From contig NZ_AWNH01000112.1 of the NCBI RefSeq assembly GCF_000482245.1, positions 62,001 through 126,000 of the forward strand: 64,000 nucleotides of DNA, read 5' to 3'. Below the pieces are notes generated by a model. The model was not told where the DNA came from. It worked only from the letters and a program-made list of their open reading frames with translations, and did not search any database. This DNA is from Leptolyngbya sp. Heron Island J (GTDB lineage: Bacteria > Cyanobacteriota > Cyanobacteriia > Phormidesmidales > Phormidesmidaceae). A program made the translations under genes and the position numbers. Positions 31,397 through 40,821 of the stretch are shown one piece after another. The first letter of the stretch is position 1, and each line of letters starts with the position of its first letter.

Positions 31397-32695
31397 ATGC
31401 TTATTGTTGATACCGCCCTAAAAGCTAGAGAAGAAGAGAAGTGCCCCGTTCGTGTGGGTATGATTGGCGCAGGTGCCATGGCTCGGGGCATTGCCATGCA
31501 AATTATTCAATCGACACCTGGTATGCGGCTGAGTGCGATCGCAAACCGCACAGTTGCATCAGCACAGCGTGCTTACGAAGAATCTGGTCAGCAGGACAGC
31601 ACAGTTGTTGACTCTCTAGCCGACTTAGAAACAGCTATCTCCAAGCAGCATCCTGCCATTGTTCAGGATCCGCTGCTGCTAGCCCAGTCAGAATCCATTG
31701 ACGTCATTGTTGAAGCAACAGGCACGATCGAGTTTGCACTTCAATCCGTCTTTGCCGCCATTCGACATGGCAAACACGTTGTTCTAATGAACGCTGAATT
31801 AGATAGCACAGTTGGCCCTATCCTCAAGGTATACGCTGATCGCGCGGGCGTCATCTTAACTGCCTGTGATGGTGACCAGCCAGGGGTGGAGATGAATCTC
31901 TACCGGTTTGTTAAAAGTATTGGTCTTACCCCCCTTGTCTGCGGCAGCATGAAAGGGATGCTAGATCATTACCGCACCCCCAGTACCCAAGCTAAATTTG
32001 CTAAGCAATGGGACCAGGGCGTTCATATGGTCACCAGCTTTGCCGATGGCACCAAAGTCTCATTTGAACAAGCAATTGTTGCCAATGGTACTGGGATGAC
32101 TATCGCCCAGCGTGGCATGTTGGGGTACGAACACCGAGACCATATCGACAACATGACCGATATGTATGATGTCGACCAACTCAAGGAACTAGGTGGCATC
32201 GTAGAATATGCCATTGGTGCTACCCCAGGCCCTGGTGTATATGTGTTTGCCACCCAAGAAAACCCCATACATCAGCGCTATCTTGACCTGTATAAGCTAG
32301 GCAAAGGACCTCTCTACAGCTTTTATACGCCGTATCACCTCTGTTATTTTGAGGTTCCTATGTCTATTGCTCGCGTCGCCCTATTCAATGATGTGATCTT
32401 AGCCCCTGACGGTGCACCTAAAGTAGATGTTATCACCACCGCCAAGAAAGATCTTGCTGCCGGGGAGACCTTAGATGGCATTGGTGGGTATACCTGCTAT
32501 GGTCAATGTGAAAAAGCCGATATAACCTACCAACAACAGCTACTGCCCATGGGTCTCAGTGAGGGTTGTACCCTAAAACGCCCTGTGTCTAAAGATACTG
32601 TCATTACCTACGATGACATTGTGCTACCCAAAGATCGACTATGCGATCAGCTGCGGGCCGAGCAAAATACTTACTTTGCTTCTGCCTTTAAGTAA
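31397..32695 (+). CDS. NAD(P)-dependent dehydrogenase with C-terminal SAF domain, copy 1 (432 aa)
   Basis: COG4091-type protein, long annotated as predicted homoserine dehydrogenase. An N-terminal Rossmann domain (RVGMIGAGAMARGIAMQI) is followed by a central catalytic region (VILTACDGDQPGVEMN, YTPYHLCYFEVP). The C-terminal SAF domain is about 80 residues (LSEGCTLKRPV, TYDDIVLP); SAF domains occur in sialic-acid synthases and related sugar proteins. Its place after rfbF-rfbG-epimerase suggests a reductase or dehydrogenase acting on the CDP-sugar, not homoserine. The paralogue at 33705 is clearly similar along its whole length. A terminator follows at 32758. Confidence 0.85.
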   Translation: MLIVDTALKAREEEKCPVRVGMIGAGAMARGIAMQIIQSTPGMRLSAIANRTVASAQRAYEESGQQDSTVVDSLADLETAISKQHPAIVQDPLLLAQSESIDVIVEATGTIEFALQSVFAAIRHGKHVVLMNAELDSTVGPILKVYADRAGVILTACDGDQPGVEMNLYRFVKSIGLTPLVCGSMKGMLDHYRTPSTQAKFAKQWDQGVHMVTSFADGTKVSFEQAIVANGTGMTIAQRGMLGYEHRDHIDNMTDMYDVDQLKELGGIVEYAIGATPGPGVYVFATQENPIHQRYLDLYKLGKGPLYSFYTPYHLCYFEVPMSIARVALFNDVILAPDGAPKVDVITTAKKDLAAGETLDGIGGYTCYGQCEKADITYQQQLLPMGLSEGCTLKRPVSKDTVITYDDIVLPKDRLCDQLRAEQNTYFASAFK

Positions 32696-32757
32696 GCACG
32701 GTAGCTTAATTCTTTATAAATTCCAGTTAAGTCACTTGAAACATTAGTTTCTGCTCT

Positions 32758-32790
32758 AAAGCCTCCAAAAATGGGGGCTTTTAGTTTATT
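32758..32790 (+). terminator. Terminator after dehydrogenase copy 1
   Basis: A 9-bp stem (AAAGCCTCC with GGGGGCTTT, one G-T pair) encloses a 6-nt loop, and the sequence downstream is T-rich (TTAGTTTATTTT). It separates the first cassette from the second. Confidence 0.85.
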
Positions 32791-32855
32791 TTCCCCAAAA
32801 TCATTGAATAGCAGGGACCTCGATCTGTGGCAGCTGAGTCTGTCTATTTAAATAA

Positions 32856-33077
32856 CTACCAATTTGTCATCGAACTATTGATGTTGTACAACCAGTGACA
32901 GCTTTTAATCGTAGCCATACAAACTGAGTCAGATATGTCTTGTCGCTTCAATCTTTCCATATCAGCTCTCTCAGACTCTCGGTATGACTGCAACTGAGTT
33001 AATAATGGCTCTCCATGATAAAGTCGCGCTAACTTTAGTAATGTTGCATGGTACAAATGGCTAAGAACGCTTTCCAC
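32856..33077 (-). CDS. Doubtful small ORF or gene remnant (73 aa)
   Basis: A GTG-started frame within the 455-bp gap between the two cassettes, on the opposite strand. Its composition looks protein-like (RESERADMERLKRQDI), and it vaguely resembles the N-terminus of CapK/PaaK-like ligases of polysaccharide clusters, but I cannot confirm this. No ribosome-binding site or promoter is evident. It may be a decayed fragment, or chance. The rest of the gap holds only the terminator at 32758 and presumably the promoter of the second cassette. Confidence 0.2.
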   Translation of the reverse strand: MESVLSHLYHATLLKLARLYHGEPLLTQLQSYRESERADMERLKRQDISDSVCMATIKSCHWLYNINSSMTNW

Positions 33078-33150
33078 ATTGGAAAAAGCTCTTGGACTAA
33101 TAGAACCATATTGTTATGTTTCTAATATCTGTTAGCAGATTTCATCATCT

Positions 33151-33708
33151 ATGATCTTTAACGACACCTCGATTCAAGGGGTCTATGTTATTGACCTCGA
33201 GCAACTTCAGGATGACCGAGGATTCTTTGCCCGTACATTCTGCAAGCAAGAGTTTGAAGAACGTGGCTTACAACCTGTCGTTGCCCAGTGCAGCCTTTCC
33301 TTTAATTATAAAAAGGGCACCCTGCGCGGAATACATTTCCAAATACCCCCTGTCACCGAAGCTAAGCTAGTCCGTTGCACCCAGGGAGCGATTTACGACG
33401 TCATTGTTGATTTGCGAGCAGGCTCTCCAACCTATCTATCCTATCTGGCTACAGAGCTGACGGCGGAAAACCGTAAGCTTCTATATGTTCCTGAAATGTT
33501 TGCCCATGGCTTTCAAACATTAACGGATAATACTGAGGTAGCTTACCAGATCACCGAATTTTACACTCCTGGCTATGCGCGAGGACTGCGTTATAACGAT
33601 CCCAAATTGGCCATTGACTGGCCATTACCAGTCACCACCATTTCCAACAAAGATACCAACTGGCCTTTGCTATCTGACCAACCAGTTTCCTTAGGAACGT
33701 CATTATGA
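33151..33708 (+). CDS. RmlC-type deoxysugar 3,5-epimerase, copy 2 (185 aa)
   Basis: Second cupin epimerase with the family residues (DDRGFFART, LRGIHFQ, LVRCTQGAIYDVIVD, FYTPGYARGLRYNDP). By eye it is roughly half identical to copy 1, so the two are old duplicates or came separately. Its stop overlaps the start of the following SAF dehydrogenase by 4 nt (ATGA), which shows translational coupling that copy 1 lacks. Substrate inferred to be a 4-keto-6-deoxy nucleotide sugar. Confidence 0.9.
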   Translation: MIFNDTSIQGVYVIDLEQLQDDRGFFARTFCKQEFEERGLQPVVAQCSLSFNYKKGTLRGIHFQIPPVTEAKLVRCTQGAIYDVIVDLRAGSPTYLSYLATELTAENRKLLYVPEMFAHGFQTLTDNTEVAYQITEFYTPGYARGLRYNDPKLAIDWPLPVTTISNKDTNWPLLSDQPVSLGTSL

Positions 33709-35000
33709 TTATTGTAGACACAGCCCTCAAAGCTCGCGCTGAAGCAGGCGCTCCCGTACGTGTAGGCATGATTGGTGCTGGCTTTATGGGGCGGGGCATC
33801 GCCAACCAAATTATTAATTCCGTACCTGGTATGGAATTAGTCGCCATTTACAATCGCCACTTGGATGGGGCTAGGAGAGCTTATCAAGAAGCAGGTGTAG
33901 AGACTATCCAGACAGTGAGCACCCTAGCAAAACTAGAGGATGCTATCACCAAGGGCAAACCAGCAGTAACTGAAGATGCTTCGCTACTGTGCAAAACAGA
34001 AAATATTGACGCACTCGTAGAAGTCACTGGCACTATCGAATTTGGTGCCCAGATTGTGATGGAAGCCATCAACAATCAAAAGCATGTCATTCTCATGAAT
34101 GCAGAGCTCGACGGTACTGTGGGTCCCCTACTTAAAGTCTATGCCGACCGGGCGGGCGTAATATTATCTAACTGTGATGGTGATCAACCCGGTCTAGAAG
34201 TTAACCTCTACCGTTATGTTAAGAGCATTGGGTTTACTCCCTTACTATGTGGCAATGTTAAGGGGTTGCAGGACCGCTATCGCAATCCGACTACCCAAAA
34301 AAGCTTTGCGGCAAAATGGAAACAGGCTGCCCATATGGTCACCAGTTTTGCTGACGGTACCAAAATCTCCTATGAACAGGCAATTGTTGCCAATGCAACC
34401 GGAATGCAAGTAGCTCGGCGTGGCATGTTGGGCTACGAGTTTAGTGGTCATGTTGATGATATGACCCACCTCTACGATGTAGAACAGCTCAAGTCCCTTG
34501 GGGGAATTGTTGATTATGTTGTTGGTGCTCAGCCTGCCGCTAGTGTCTTTATCTATGCGACCAACGATGACCCCAAACATCATCACTATTTGAAATACTA
34601 CAAACGTGGAGAAGGTCCTCTATACAGCTTCTATACTCCTTATCACATTTGCCATTTTGAAGTCCCTTTATCCTTAGCTCGTGCTGTTCTCTTTAACGAT
34701 GCGGTCATGGCTCCCCTGGGTAAACCTAGGGTGGATGTTGTTGCTTCCGCTAAAACAGATCTTAAAGAAGGCGAAACTTTGGATGGTATTGGCTACTACA
34801 TGACCTACGGTCAATGCGAAAATGCTGATGTAGCTCTAGCACAAAAACTATTACCTATGGGCCTTGCAGAAGGTTGTAAACTTAAACGATCAATTGCTGA
34901 AGATGCTGTAATTACTTACGATGATGTGATTCTGCCAGAAGGGCGATTCTGTGACAGGCTTCGCTTTGAACAAGACGCATATTTTGCTACAGCTGTGTAG
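33705..35000 (+). CDS. NAD(P)-dependent dehydrogenase with C-terminal SAF domain, copy 2 (431 aa)
   Basis: Paralogue of the protein at 31397, collinear throughout: IVDTALKAR start, RVGMIGAGFMGRGIANQI Rossmann loop, VILSNCDGDQPGLEVN, FYTPYHICHFEVP, and the SAF end LAEGCKLKRSI. Identity by eye is well over half, higher than between the two epimerases. Translation is coupled to epimerase copy 2. Both copies keep the same conserved residues, so neither looks inactivated. They may act on different epimers or form a mixed complex. The precise reaction is unknown. Confidence 0.85.
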   Translation: MIIVDTALKARAEAGAPVRVGMIGAGFMGRGIANQIINSVPGMELVAIYNRHLDGARRAYQEAGVETIQTVSTLAKLEDAITKGKPAVTEDASLLCKTENIDALVEVTGTIEFGAQIVMEAINNQKHVILMNAELDGTVGPLLKVYADRAGVILSNCDGDQPGLEVNLYRYVKSIGFTPLLCGNVKGLQDRYRNPTTQKSFAAKWKQAAHMVTSFADGTKISYEQAIVANATGMQVARRGMLGYEFSGHVDDMTHLYDVEQLKSLGGIVDYVVGAQPAASVFIYATNDDPKHHHYLKYYKRGEGPLYSFYTPYHICHFEVPLSLARAVLFNDAVMAPLGKPRVDVVASAKTDLKEGETLDGIGYYMTYGQCENADVALAQKLLPMGLAEGCKLKRSIAEDAVITYDDVILPEGRFCDRLRFEQDAYFATAV

Positions 35001-35014
35001 CTTTTTCAATATCA

Positions 35015-35133
35015 GCAAGGAGAGGGGCGGCTAGGACAAATGAGAGCCTTGAGACTTGACTAATTCAAGCATCTGCTTCATTCCTCCGCCCTCATGCTTC
35101 TGTCCTTAGATATATAAGTGTTCAAGCGTTCTA
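35015..35133 (+). repeat. Dispersed intergenic repeat, copy 2
   Basis: Partner of 19297-19410, in the same orientation, again between convergent genes (SAF dehydrogenase copy 2 and the double-receiver gene). The anchors GCAAGGAG (35015) and TGTCCTTAGA (35101) keep nearly the same spacing as in copy 1. Noncoding. Confidence 0.5.
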
Positions 35134-35154
35134 GTATCGGGGCAGAAGCCACAT

Positions 35155-37338
35155 TTAGCCAGGCTCTGCTAAGTAGGGTTGTAGGTGTGGGCGCAATGCG
35201 GCACGAGCCGCCATGGCATGTTCAAATCGTTTACCTTGGTTCTGTTGAATCAATTTATCAAACCACTCTCCTATCGGTTCTCCAACAGAAGCGAATTGAC
35301 GCCACGGTAAGTCACCACTAACGGTGGGAAGCGTAAGCCGATCGATCGATTGCCCTGTCAAAGCCTGTAGACCAATTAGACCGAGGGCATACACATCGCT
35401 GCTCATGGCCGGTCGGCCAATGCGCTGTTCTAGGGGCTGATAGTCTCGCTGCATTAACAGCTGCTTACGATATTCAGCAGACTGCTGACTAACGCCGATC
35501 ATCACTCGTTTACCTAGACCACTATCGACAAGCACCATGGATTGGCCTGAGTTTTCTCGACCATGGGTTTGAATAAAGGAGTCATCCCTTAAGCCGGCGT
35601 GTACCTGATTGTGTCGATGAAATATGCCAACTTGTTCCAGTAGTCGATCCATCAGTAACAGTACTGATTCTAGTTGCCAGGGTGTTTGCAACTTAGCTTG
35701 TAACAACTGTTCCTGATTAAACGTTTCGCCTAACCCGTGGATAATGTAAAACGTGTTGTCTACTTGTCCGTAGGTATATCCTGGGAATAAGGAGCGTAAG
35801 GCTTCAAACTTTTCTGTTTCTTTTTCCATGACCTGCTTTAAAAGCTCGGCCGTATCTGGGGAATAGGCTTTGAGTGTCTGCAGTAATACTAGAGAATCTG
35901 TTTGTTTATCTAGGGCTATAGAAATGGGCCCTAAGGGTTCTTGACGCAGAAAATATTGGACCTGATAGCGCTGGGCTGCAAATCGAGAGAACGTTGTTTT
36001 AGGAACTAGTGAAATATTAGCGACTGCTGACTGTGTGCCAGCTTTGGGAGAATTGGCAGCCTTGACTGTTTGAGACGTAGTTTCAGCGGGTTGGTCTAGC
36101 TGGTTAGAGTTAACGGGCTCAACCGGCTGTTGTGTTGCTTTTACGATCGCTAGTTGAGTTTCGACACGGGCCAAGGTGACGGCAAAATCGATAGGTTTTG
36201 TGATGTAATCATTTGCGCCTAGTTCAAAGGCCTTAACCATATCATCACTTTGAGCTTTTGCCGTTACCATCAATACAGGCAGCTGATTACGGGAATAGGT
36301 TTGCCGGATACGTTTTAGGGTCTCGATACCATCGATGCCTGGCATCATGATATCTAGCAATACCAGAGCCACATTTTTGTTGTGTTGAATGTAGTCTAAG
36401 GCTGCTTCGCCGCTATCTACAACCACTGACTGATAGCCACGGCGATTAAGACGTCGACTCAGCATGTCACGATTATCTTCGTTATCGTCAACGACAAGGA
36501 TGGGCAAACCGCTGAATATATTGTTGGGTTTGTCAGGGGATGGCGTTGACGAGTTGTCTGCTGGTGCTGTGCTGGCAGCAGGTGTTACCGGAGGAACGAC
36601 CGAAACGTCCGAACTAATCGGGGTGACGGGGGCAATGGGGGGCACTGAGACATCTGCAGTAATCGGGGTGAATTGCTCAGAACTCACTGATGTGTCGGCA
36701 GGATCAGCGGTAATTGGAGTTACTGAACCTAGCGGAGTCCCTGGGGCATTCGAGGTATCTGTGGTGATCGGAGTATCAGAGTCTAGTGGGGTGACGAAAG
36801 CCGCAGGTGATGTGAGCGGTGTGACTGGCACAGTTGGGACTATTGGAGAGATGGGAGCTACCGAAGCTGCAGGTGGAGTAATTGGGGTAACTGATGAAAT
36901 TGGAATGACTGGTGCAGCTTTTGTTTCGGAAACGGTGGTGGTTTTTGAGCTATCGGTCGAAGTGGCCAATTGATCTTTGGCCAAGAAGGCTTTGATCTTG
37001 CTTAGTAGTCTCTTGAGATCAATTGGTTTGGTGTCATAGTCATCACAACCTGCAGCCAATGCCTGGTCGCGATCGCCACGCATGGCATGGGCAGTCAGTG
37101 CAATAATGGGCACCTGCTGTGTATGGGGTTGGGCCTTTAATCGCCTTGTTGCTTCCCAGCCGTCGATCACTGGCAAACTCATGTCCATAAGAATTAGATC
37201 AAATGGCTGAGCAGATGCGATCGCAATCGCTTCAGCACCATCTACAGCGACAGCCAAATCATATCCACGACGACGAAGACGTCGACTTAGCATGTCACGA
37301 TTTAGCTCGTTATCTTCAACCAATAAGATTCTTGCCAT
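35155..37338 (-). CDS. Double-receiver protein with degenerate Ser/Thr kinase-like domain (727 aa)
   Basis: REC1 (1-117, LILMDMSLP phosphoacceptor region), a Pro/Thr-rich low-complexity linker with repeated TPIT/TPIS units (about 118-275), REC2 (about 276-400, LVLLDIMMPGIDG), and a C-terminal protein-kinase-like fold (about 455-725). The kinase fold is recognisable from IFHRHNQVHAGLRDDSF, MVLVDSGLGK and SSDVYALGLIGLQALTG. The HRD motif is replaced by His580-Ala-Gly and DFG by Asp605-Ser-Gly, and the beta-3 lysine appears lost, so it is probably a pseudokinase. Start ATG has GAGGGG upstream. It lies 39 bp downstream of hybrid kinase 1, probably in one operon, and is its likely phosphorelay partner. 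Output mechanism unknown. Confidence 0.88.
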   Translation of the reverse strand: MARILLVEDNELNRDMLSRRLRRRGYDLAVAVDGAEAIAIASAQPFDLILMDMSLPVIDGWEATRRLKAQPHTQQVPIIALTAHAMRGDRDQALAAGCDDYDTKPIDLKRLLSKIKAFLAKDQLATSTDSSKTTTVSETKAAPVIPISSVTPITPPAASVAPISPIVPTVPVTPLTSPAAFVTPLDSDTPITTDTSNAPGTPLGSVTPITADPADTSVSSEQFTPITADVSVPPIAPVTPISSDVSVVPPVTPAASTAPADNSSTPSPDKPNNIFSGLPILVVDDNEDNRDMLSRRLNRRGYQSVVVDSGEAALDYIQHNKNVALVLLDIMMPGIDGIETLKRIRQTYSRNQLPVLMVTAKAQSDDMVKAFELGANDYITKPIDFAVTLARVETQLAIVKATQQPVEPVNSNQLDQPAETTSQTVKAANSPKAGTQSAVANISLVPKTTFSRFAAQRYQVQYFLRQEPLGPISIALDKQTDSLVLLQTLKAYSPDTAELLKQVMEKETEKFEALRSLFPGYTYGQVDNTFYIIHGLGETFNQEQLLQAKLQTPWQLESVLLLMDRLLEQVGIFHRHNQVHAGLRDDSFIQTHGRENSGQSMVLVDSGLGKRVMIGVSQQSAEYRKQLLMQRDYQPLEQRIGRPAMSSDVYALGLIGLQALTGQSIDRLTLPTVSGDLPWRQFASVGEPIGEWFDKLIQQNQGKRFEHAMAARAALRPHLQPYLAEPG

Positions 37339-37377
37339 AATCCCCTCAATTAACCTCAGCCTACAATTACTACCGGG

Positions 37378-40251
37378 TTAATCAGATGTACTAGACACTG
37401 GATCAGTGCTAGTAACTGAATCTGTTGTACTAGGCGTTGAAACCGCCTTGGTCGAAACCATCGCCTGCAGCTCACTTATAAGCTCTTGACGATTGAGATC
37501 CGCCTTTTGATACACCCGAGCTACCCCTTCCAACTGTTGCTGATCGCTAACAGTCAGAGCCTTTGCTGTTACCACAATCACAGGTATATCCTGCCAATCA
37601 GAGTTTTGGCGTAGCATTTGAATAAACTCAAACCCATCCATTTCAGGCATCATTAGATCCAACACAATTAAGTTGGGTAAATGATTATCCAGATACTGCA
37701 ACGCTTCACGCCCATTGGAAGCTAGTTCCACAGTCCAATCTTGCCGTTGTAAAAAACGTCCCATAATCTCGCGCGCATTCACATCATCTTCTACCACCAA
37801 AATAGTGGGAGAAACCTGATTGGCGAGATGAGTTTCTAAAACACTCAGCAGACGCTTGCGATCAATTGGCTTAGTTAGATAATCAGCTGCCCCTAGGCTA
37901 TGCCCCATCGGACGATCATCTACGATCGACAACAAAATAACAGGAATTTCGGAAACGACAGGCATTTCTTTTAGCTGTCTTAGTACTGACCATCCATCCA
38001 TTTGCGGCATCATTACATCCAGCGTGATGGCATCAGGCAGTAATTCACCTGCCAGGGCGAGACCTTGTTCACCACTCGCAGCACAGACCACATCATAGCC
38101 AGCCTCATCTAAAGAACGCCGCAAAATCTCCCGAGCATCGTCATCGTCATCAATAACTAAAACTGTTTGTTTCGTAGACTGTTGTGTCAGCACATTGTGA
38201 GCTAAAACGACTTCGCCTTCAGACGACGATAGGGTCGGCGCAAAAAATGGTTTACCTTTGGGATTCGTCGGCTGCACTACTTGCGGAATCACTAATGAAA
38301 AAGTAGTTCCCTGCCCATAGAGACTTTCTACAGAAATATCTCCTCCCATCATGTTGATAAACTGTTTAGTAATCGCCAGCCCTAGACCTGTACCACCATA
38401 CTTACGAGTAGTAGACGCATCTGCTTGGGTAAAGGCATCAAAAATCTTTTCGACTTGATCATCCTTCATGCCAATCCCCGTATCGCTGACGATGAAGCGG
38501 AACCAGTCTCCGGCATACACTGAGCTATCAACCGCAGGAATTTGCTCAACCGTTAGAGTAATATTGCCATTCTCGGTAAATTTACAAGCATTACTCAGTA
38601 AATTAAACAAGCTTTGTCTTAGCTTAGTTTGATCTGCATGTAATTCACTAATATCATCCGAACAGAAAATCGACAGATGATTGTTGTTTTTGTGGGCAAC
38701 CGGAATGATTGTTCCAGAGATCTCTTCCACCATCTCTGTGATAGAGAAATCTTCAAGAAATAGCTCCATGCGCCCTGCCTCAATCTTAGACAGGTCTAGA
38801 ACTGAATTAATTAGCCCTAACAAATGTTTGCCTGCACCTTGAATCTTTTGGAGATCAGGTACAAAACTATCCTCCCCGACATCAGCCGCTTCTTCCTCTA
38901 GCATTTCGCTGTAACCAATAATGGCATTAAGAGGTGTCCGTAGCTCGTGGCTCATATTGGCCAAAAATTCGCTCTTAGAGCGATTGGCATCTTCTGCTTT
39001 TACCCGTGCTTCCTCTGCCTCTTCCATGGCTTTCATCAGCTTGGTAGTGCGATCTTGTACACGACTATCGAGATCGCGATTTAGCTCCATCAACTGTTCT
39101 TCAGCCTGTTTGCGCTCAGTCACATCCTGTAGAAACAGTGATAAGCCATCGCGGCCAGGATACCCCCTCACCTGCAACCAGCGTTGAGTCGGGGCATAAT
39201 AAGTTTCAAAGCTAACCACCGTCTGTTCGGCCATCGCACGACGATACTGCTGTTCGTAACGAGTTCCCAGGGATTCAGGAAAAATCTTCCAGAAATCCTG
39301 TTCTAAAAGTCCCTGAATACTGCGTTTGAGTACCTCAGCAGCCTGGGCATTTACATAAGTCACCTTCCAGCTTCGATCAACGGCAACAAATGCATCAGTA
39401 ATATTTTCCAACACACTGGTGGTACGCTGGGTAGACTGCCGCAACCGTGCAACCAGACCATAGGCGATTATTCCAATCAGCGCTAATGCGATGATGTAGG
39501 CTACATTTCTATAAATGGCAACTTGTCTGAAGGCTATCCGACTCGATTCATCAAAAGTACTCTCCAACTCACTAATATTCGTAGTGAGCGGTAAATTGAC
39601 GACCTGGTCTAACAGGGCATCGGCAAAAGGCTTGTTCTCCAGCACAGTTTGAGTCAGCTGTGCCACCTGTGCTACGTCTTCTGCACTAGAAAACTCACCT
39701 GCATTGAGTTTAGACTTAACTGTATTTAATTCTGCCTCGATTGTGGTCACCAACTGTTCATCAGTGGCCATGATGTAGATTAAAACGTCGTCAATTAATC
39801 GTTCAAGATCTGCATCACTTGTCTCTTTTAAGCGGTTGACTAAATCAGGTAACTGGATGAGCGCATTTTGTAATTCTGCGTTCGTTGTCTGAAATTGATT
39901 GACCAGCTCAGTTTTTTCCTCTAAAAGCTGAGCATCACGACTAATCAGATTCTGTAGCTTTGCTTGATCCTCTTTGGCTATAAAACTAGGAATTTTTTGT
40001 GCAAGCTCTTGCTGAATGGATAGCTCTTGGGCTAGCGCTTCTTCCAGTGGCTCATCATTTCTTAGGAGCGTGTAGCGTTCTTTTAGTAATGCTAGCTCGA
40101 CGTCTGCATCGCTTTCAACCTGGCTAGCGATTAAATTTGCGTATTCTTGGTATTTACTAACATTAACAGCTTTGCCTTTAACCCCCAAAAATATGAGGAG
40201 GAGAAAAGCTATAGTTACTCCTGCTCCTTTAGATAGAGAGTCTCGATTCAC
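37378..40251 (-). CDS. Hybrid histidine kinase 1: DAHL sensor, PAS, HisKA, HATPase, two receivers (957 aa)
   Basis: An N-terminal membrane helix, a periplasmic all-helical sensor of about 220 residues (TorS/DAHL-like), and a second membrane helix (about 250-270). Then a PAS domain, a coiled coil, HisKA with phosphoacceptor His435 ([12 protein letters not shown]), HATPase_c ([17 protein letters not shown]), and receivers at about 695-812 and 814-940 ([20 protein letters not shown]). The GTG start at 40251 is supported by AGGAGG 9 nt upstream. The double-receiver pseudokinase protein follows after 39 bp. It is clearly paralogous to hybrid kinase 2. The signal is unknown. Confidence 0.93.
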   Translation of the reverse strand: MNRDSLSKGAGVTIAFLLLIFLGVKGKAVNVSKYQEYANLIASQVESDADVELALLKERYTLLRNDEPLEEALAQELSIQQELAQKIPSFIAKEDQAKLQNLISRDAQLLEEKTELVNQFQTTNAELQNALIQLPDLVNRLKETSDADLERLIDDVLIYIMATDEQLVTTIEAELNTVKSKLNAGEFSSAEDVAQVAQLTQTVLENKPFADALLDQVVNLPLTTNISELESTFDESSRIAFRQVAIYRNVAYIIALALIGIIAYGLVARLRQSTQRTTSVLENITDAFVAVDRSWKVTYVNAQAAEVLKRSIQGLLEQDFWKIFPESLGTRYEQQYRRAMAEQTVVSFETYYAPTQRWLQVRGYPGRDGLSLFLQDVTERKQAEEQLMELNRDLDSRVQDRTTKLMKAMEEAEEARVKAEDANRSKSEFLANMSHELRTPLNAIIGYSEMLEEEAADVGEDSFVPDLQKIQGAGKHLLGLINSVLDLSKIEAGRMELFLEDFSITEMVEEISGTIIPVAHKNNNHLSIFCSDDISELHADQTKLRQSLFNLLSNACKFTENGNITLTVEQIPAVDSSVYAGDWFRFIVSDTGIGMKDDQVEKIFDAFTQADASTTRKYGGTGLGLAITKQFINMMGGDISVESLYGQGTTFSLVIPQVVQPTNPKGKPFFAPTLSSSEGEVVLAHNVLTQQSTKQTVLVIDDDDDAREILRRSLDEAGYDVVCAASGEQGLALAGELLPDAITLDVMMPQMDGWSVLRQLKEMPVVSEIPVILLSIVDDRPMGHSLGAADYLTKPIDRKRLLSVLETHLANQVSPTILVVEDDVNAREIMGRFLQRQDWTVELASNGREALQYLDNHLPNLIVLDLMMPEMDGFEFIQMLRQNSDWQDIPVIVVTAKALTVSDQQQLEGVARVYQKADLNRQELISELQAMVSTKAVSTPSTTDSVTSTDPVSSTSD

Positions 40252-40821
40252 TAGAATAACCTCCTAAAAATTTTATCTATATAAGGAGAACAGTCGTTGA
40301 TTTGAACCACAAGCCCGTTGCAATACGTAAATATAAATGAAAAGGTTAAATATTGTCAGAGACTATACCCATGAAAAATAGCGATAGGCTTCATCTCGAT
40401 AAAAATATGAGAAATATGAATGTGCTTAATGAATAATCACTCATTTCTCTATTATGGAAATAAGGAGTTAGTACATTTCCTACAAAAAACTGATGCCCTA
40501 GTTTGTTTTTAACAAATAAAGAATTGATTTACTGGATATCTATACTTAAAATATCAAGGCTTTAATAATCGAATAGTCGCACTCCCTCACTATTTGATTA
40601 GGATAAATACTAGTTTCTGCCTAATTTGGCTGGTACCCCATACTGATGACAGAAAAACTTCTTTATAAAGATGCTTGAGAAGTGCAATAGGTTCCGGAAA
40701 ATACACGTTTATAGTTAAGGACATTATATCTATTGTTACTGCCCATAGTGTTAACATCACGCATGTCAAAAATAACTTCCCATAGTTCGAACAGCTACCT
40801 GTAAAAGCTAGAAAGTAAGGT
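40252..40821. other. Intergenic region between the two hybrid kinases (570 bp)
   Basis: A/T-rich, no ORF of note. It contains the AGGAGG ribosome-binding site for hybrid kinase 1 (40261-40266) and presumably its promoter. I see no strong terminator for hybrid kinase 2 and no recognisable RNA gene, but a small RNA could not be excluded by reading. Confidence 0.4.

Noticed and set aside
36464-36973. 169-codon open frame on the plus strand
   Set aside because: It is the reverse strand of the TPIT/TPIS low-complexity linker; repeat composition keeps it open, and it has no start signals.
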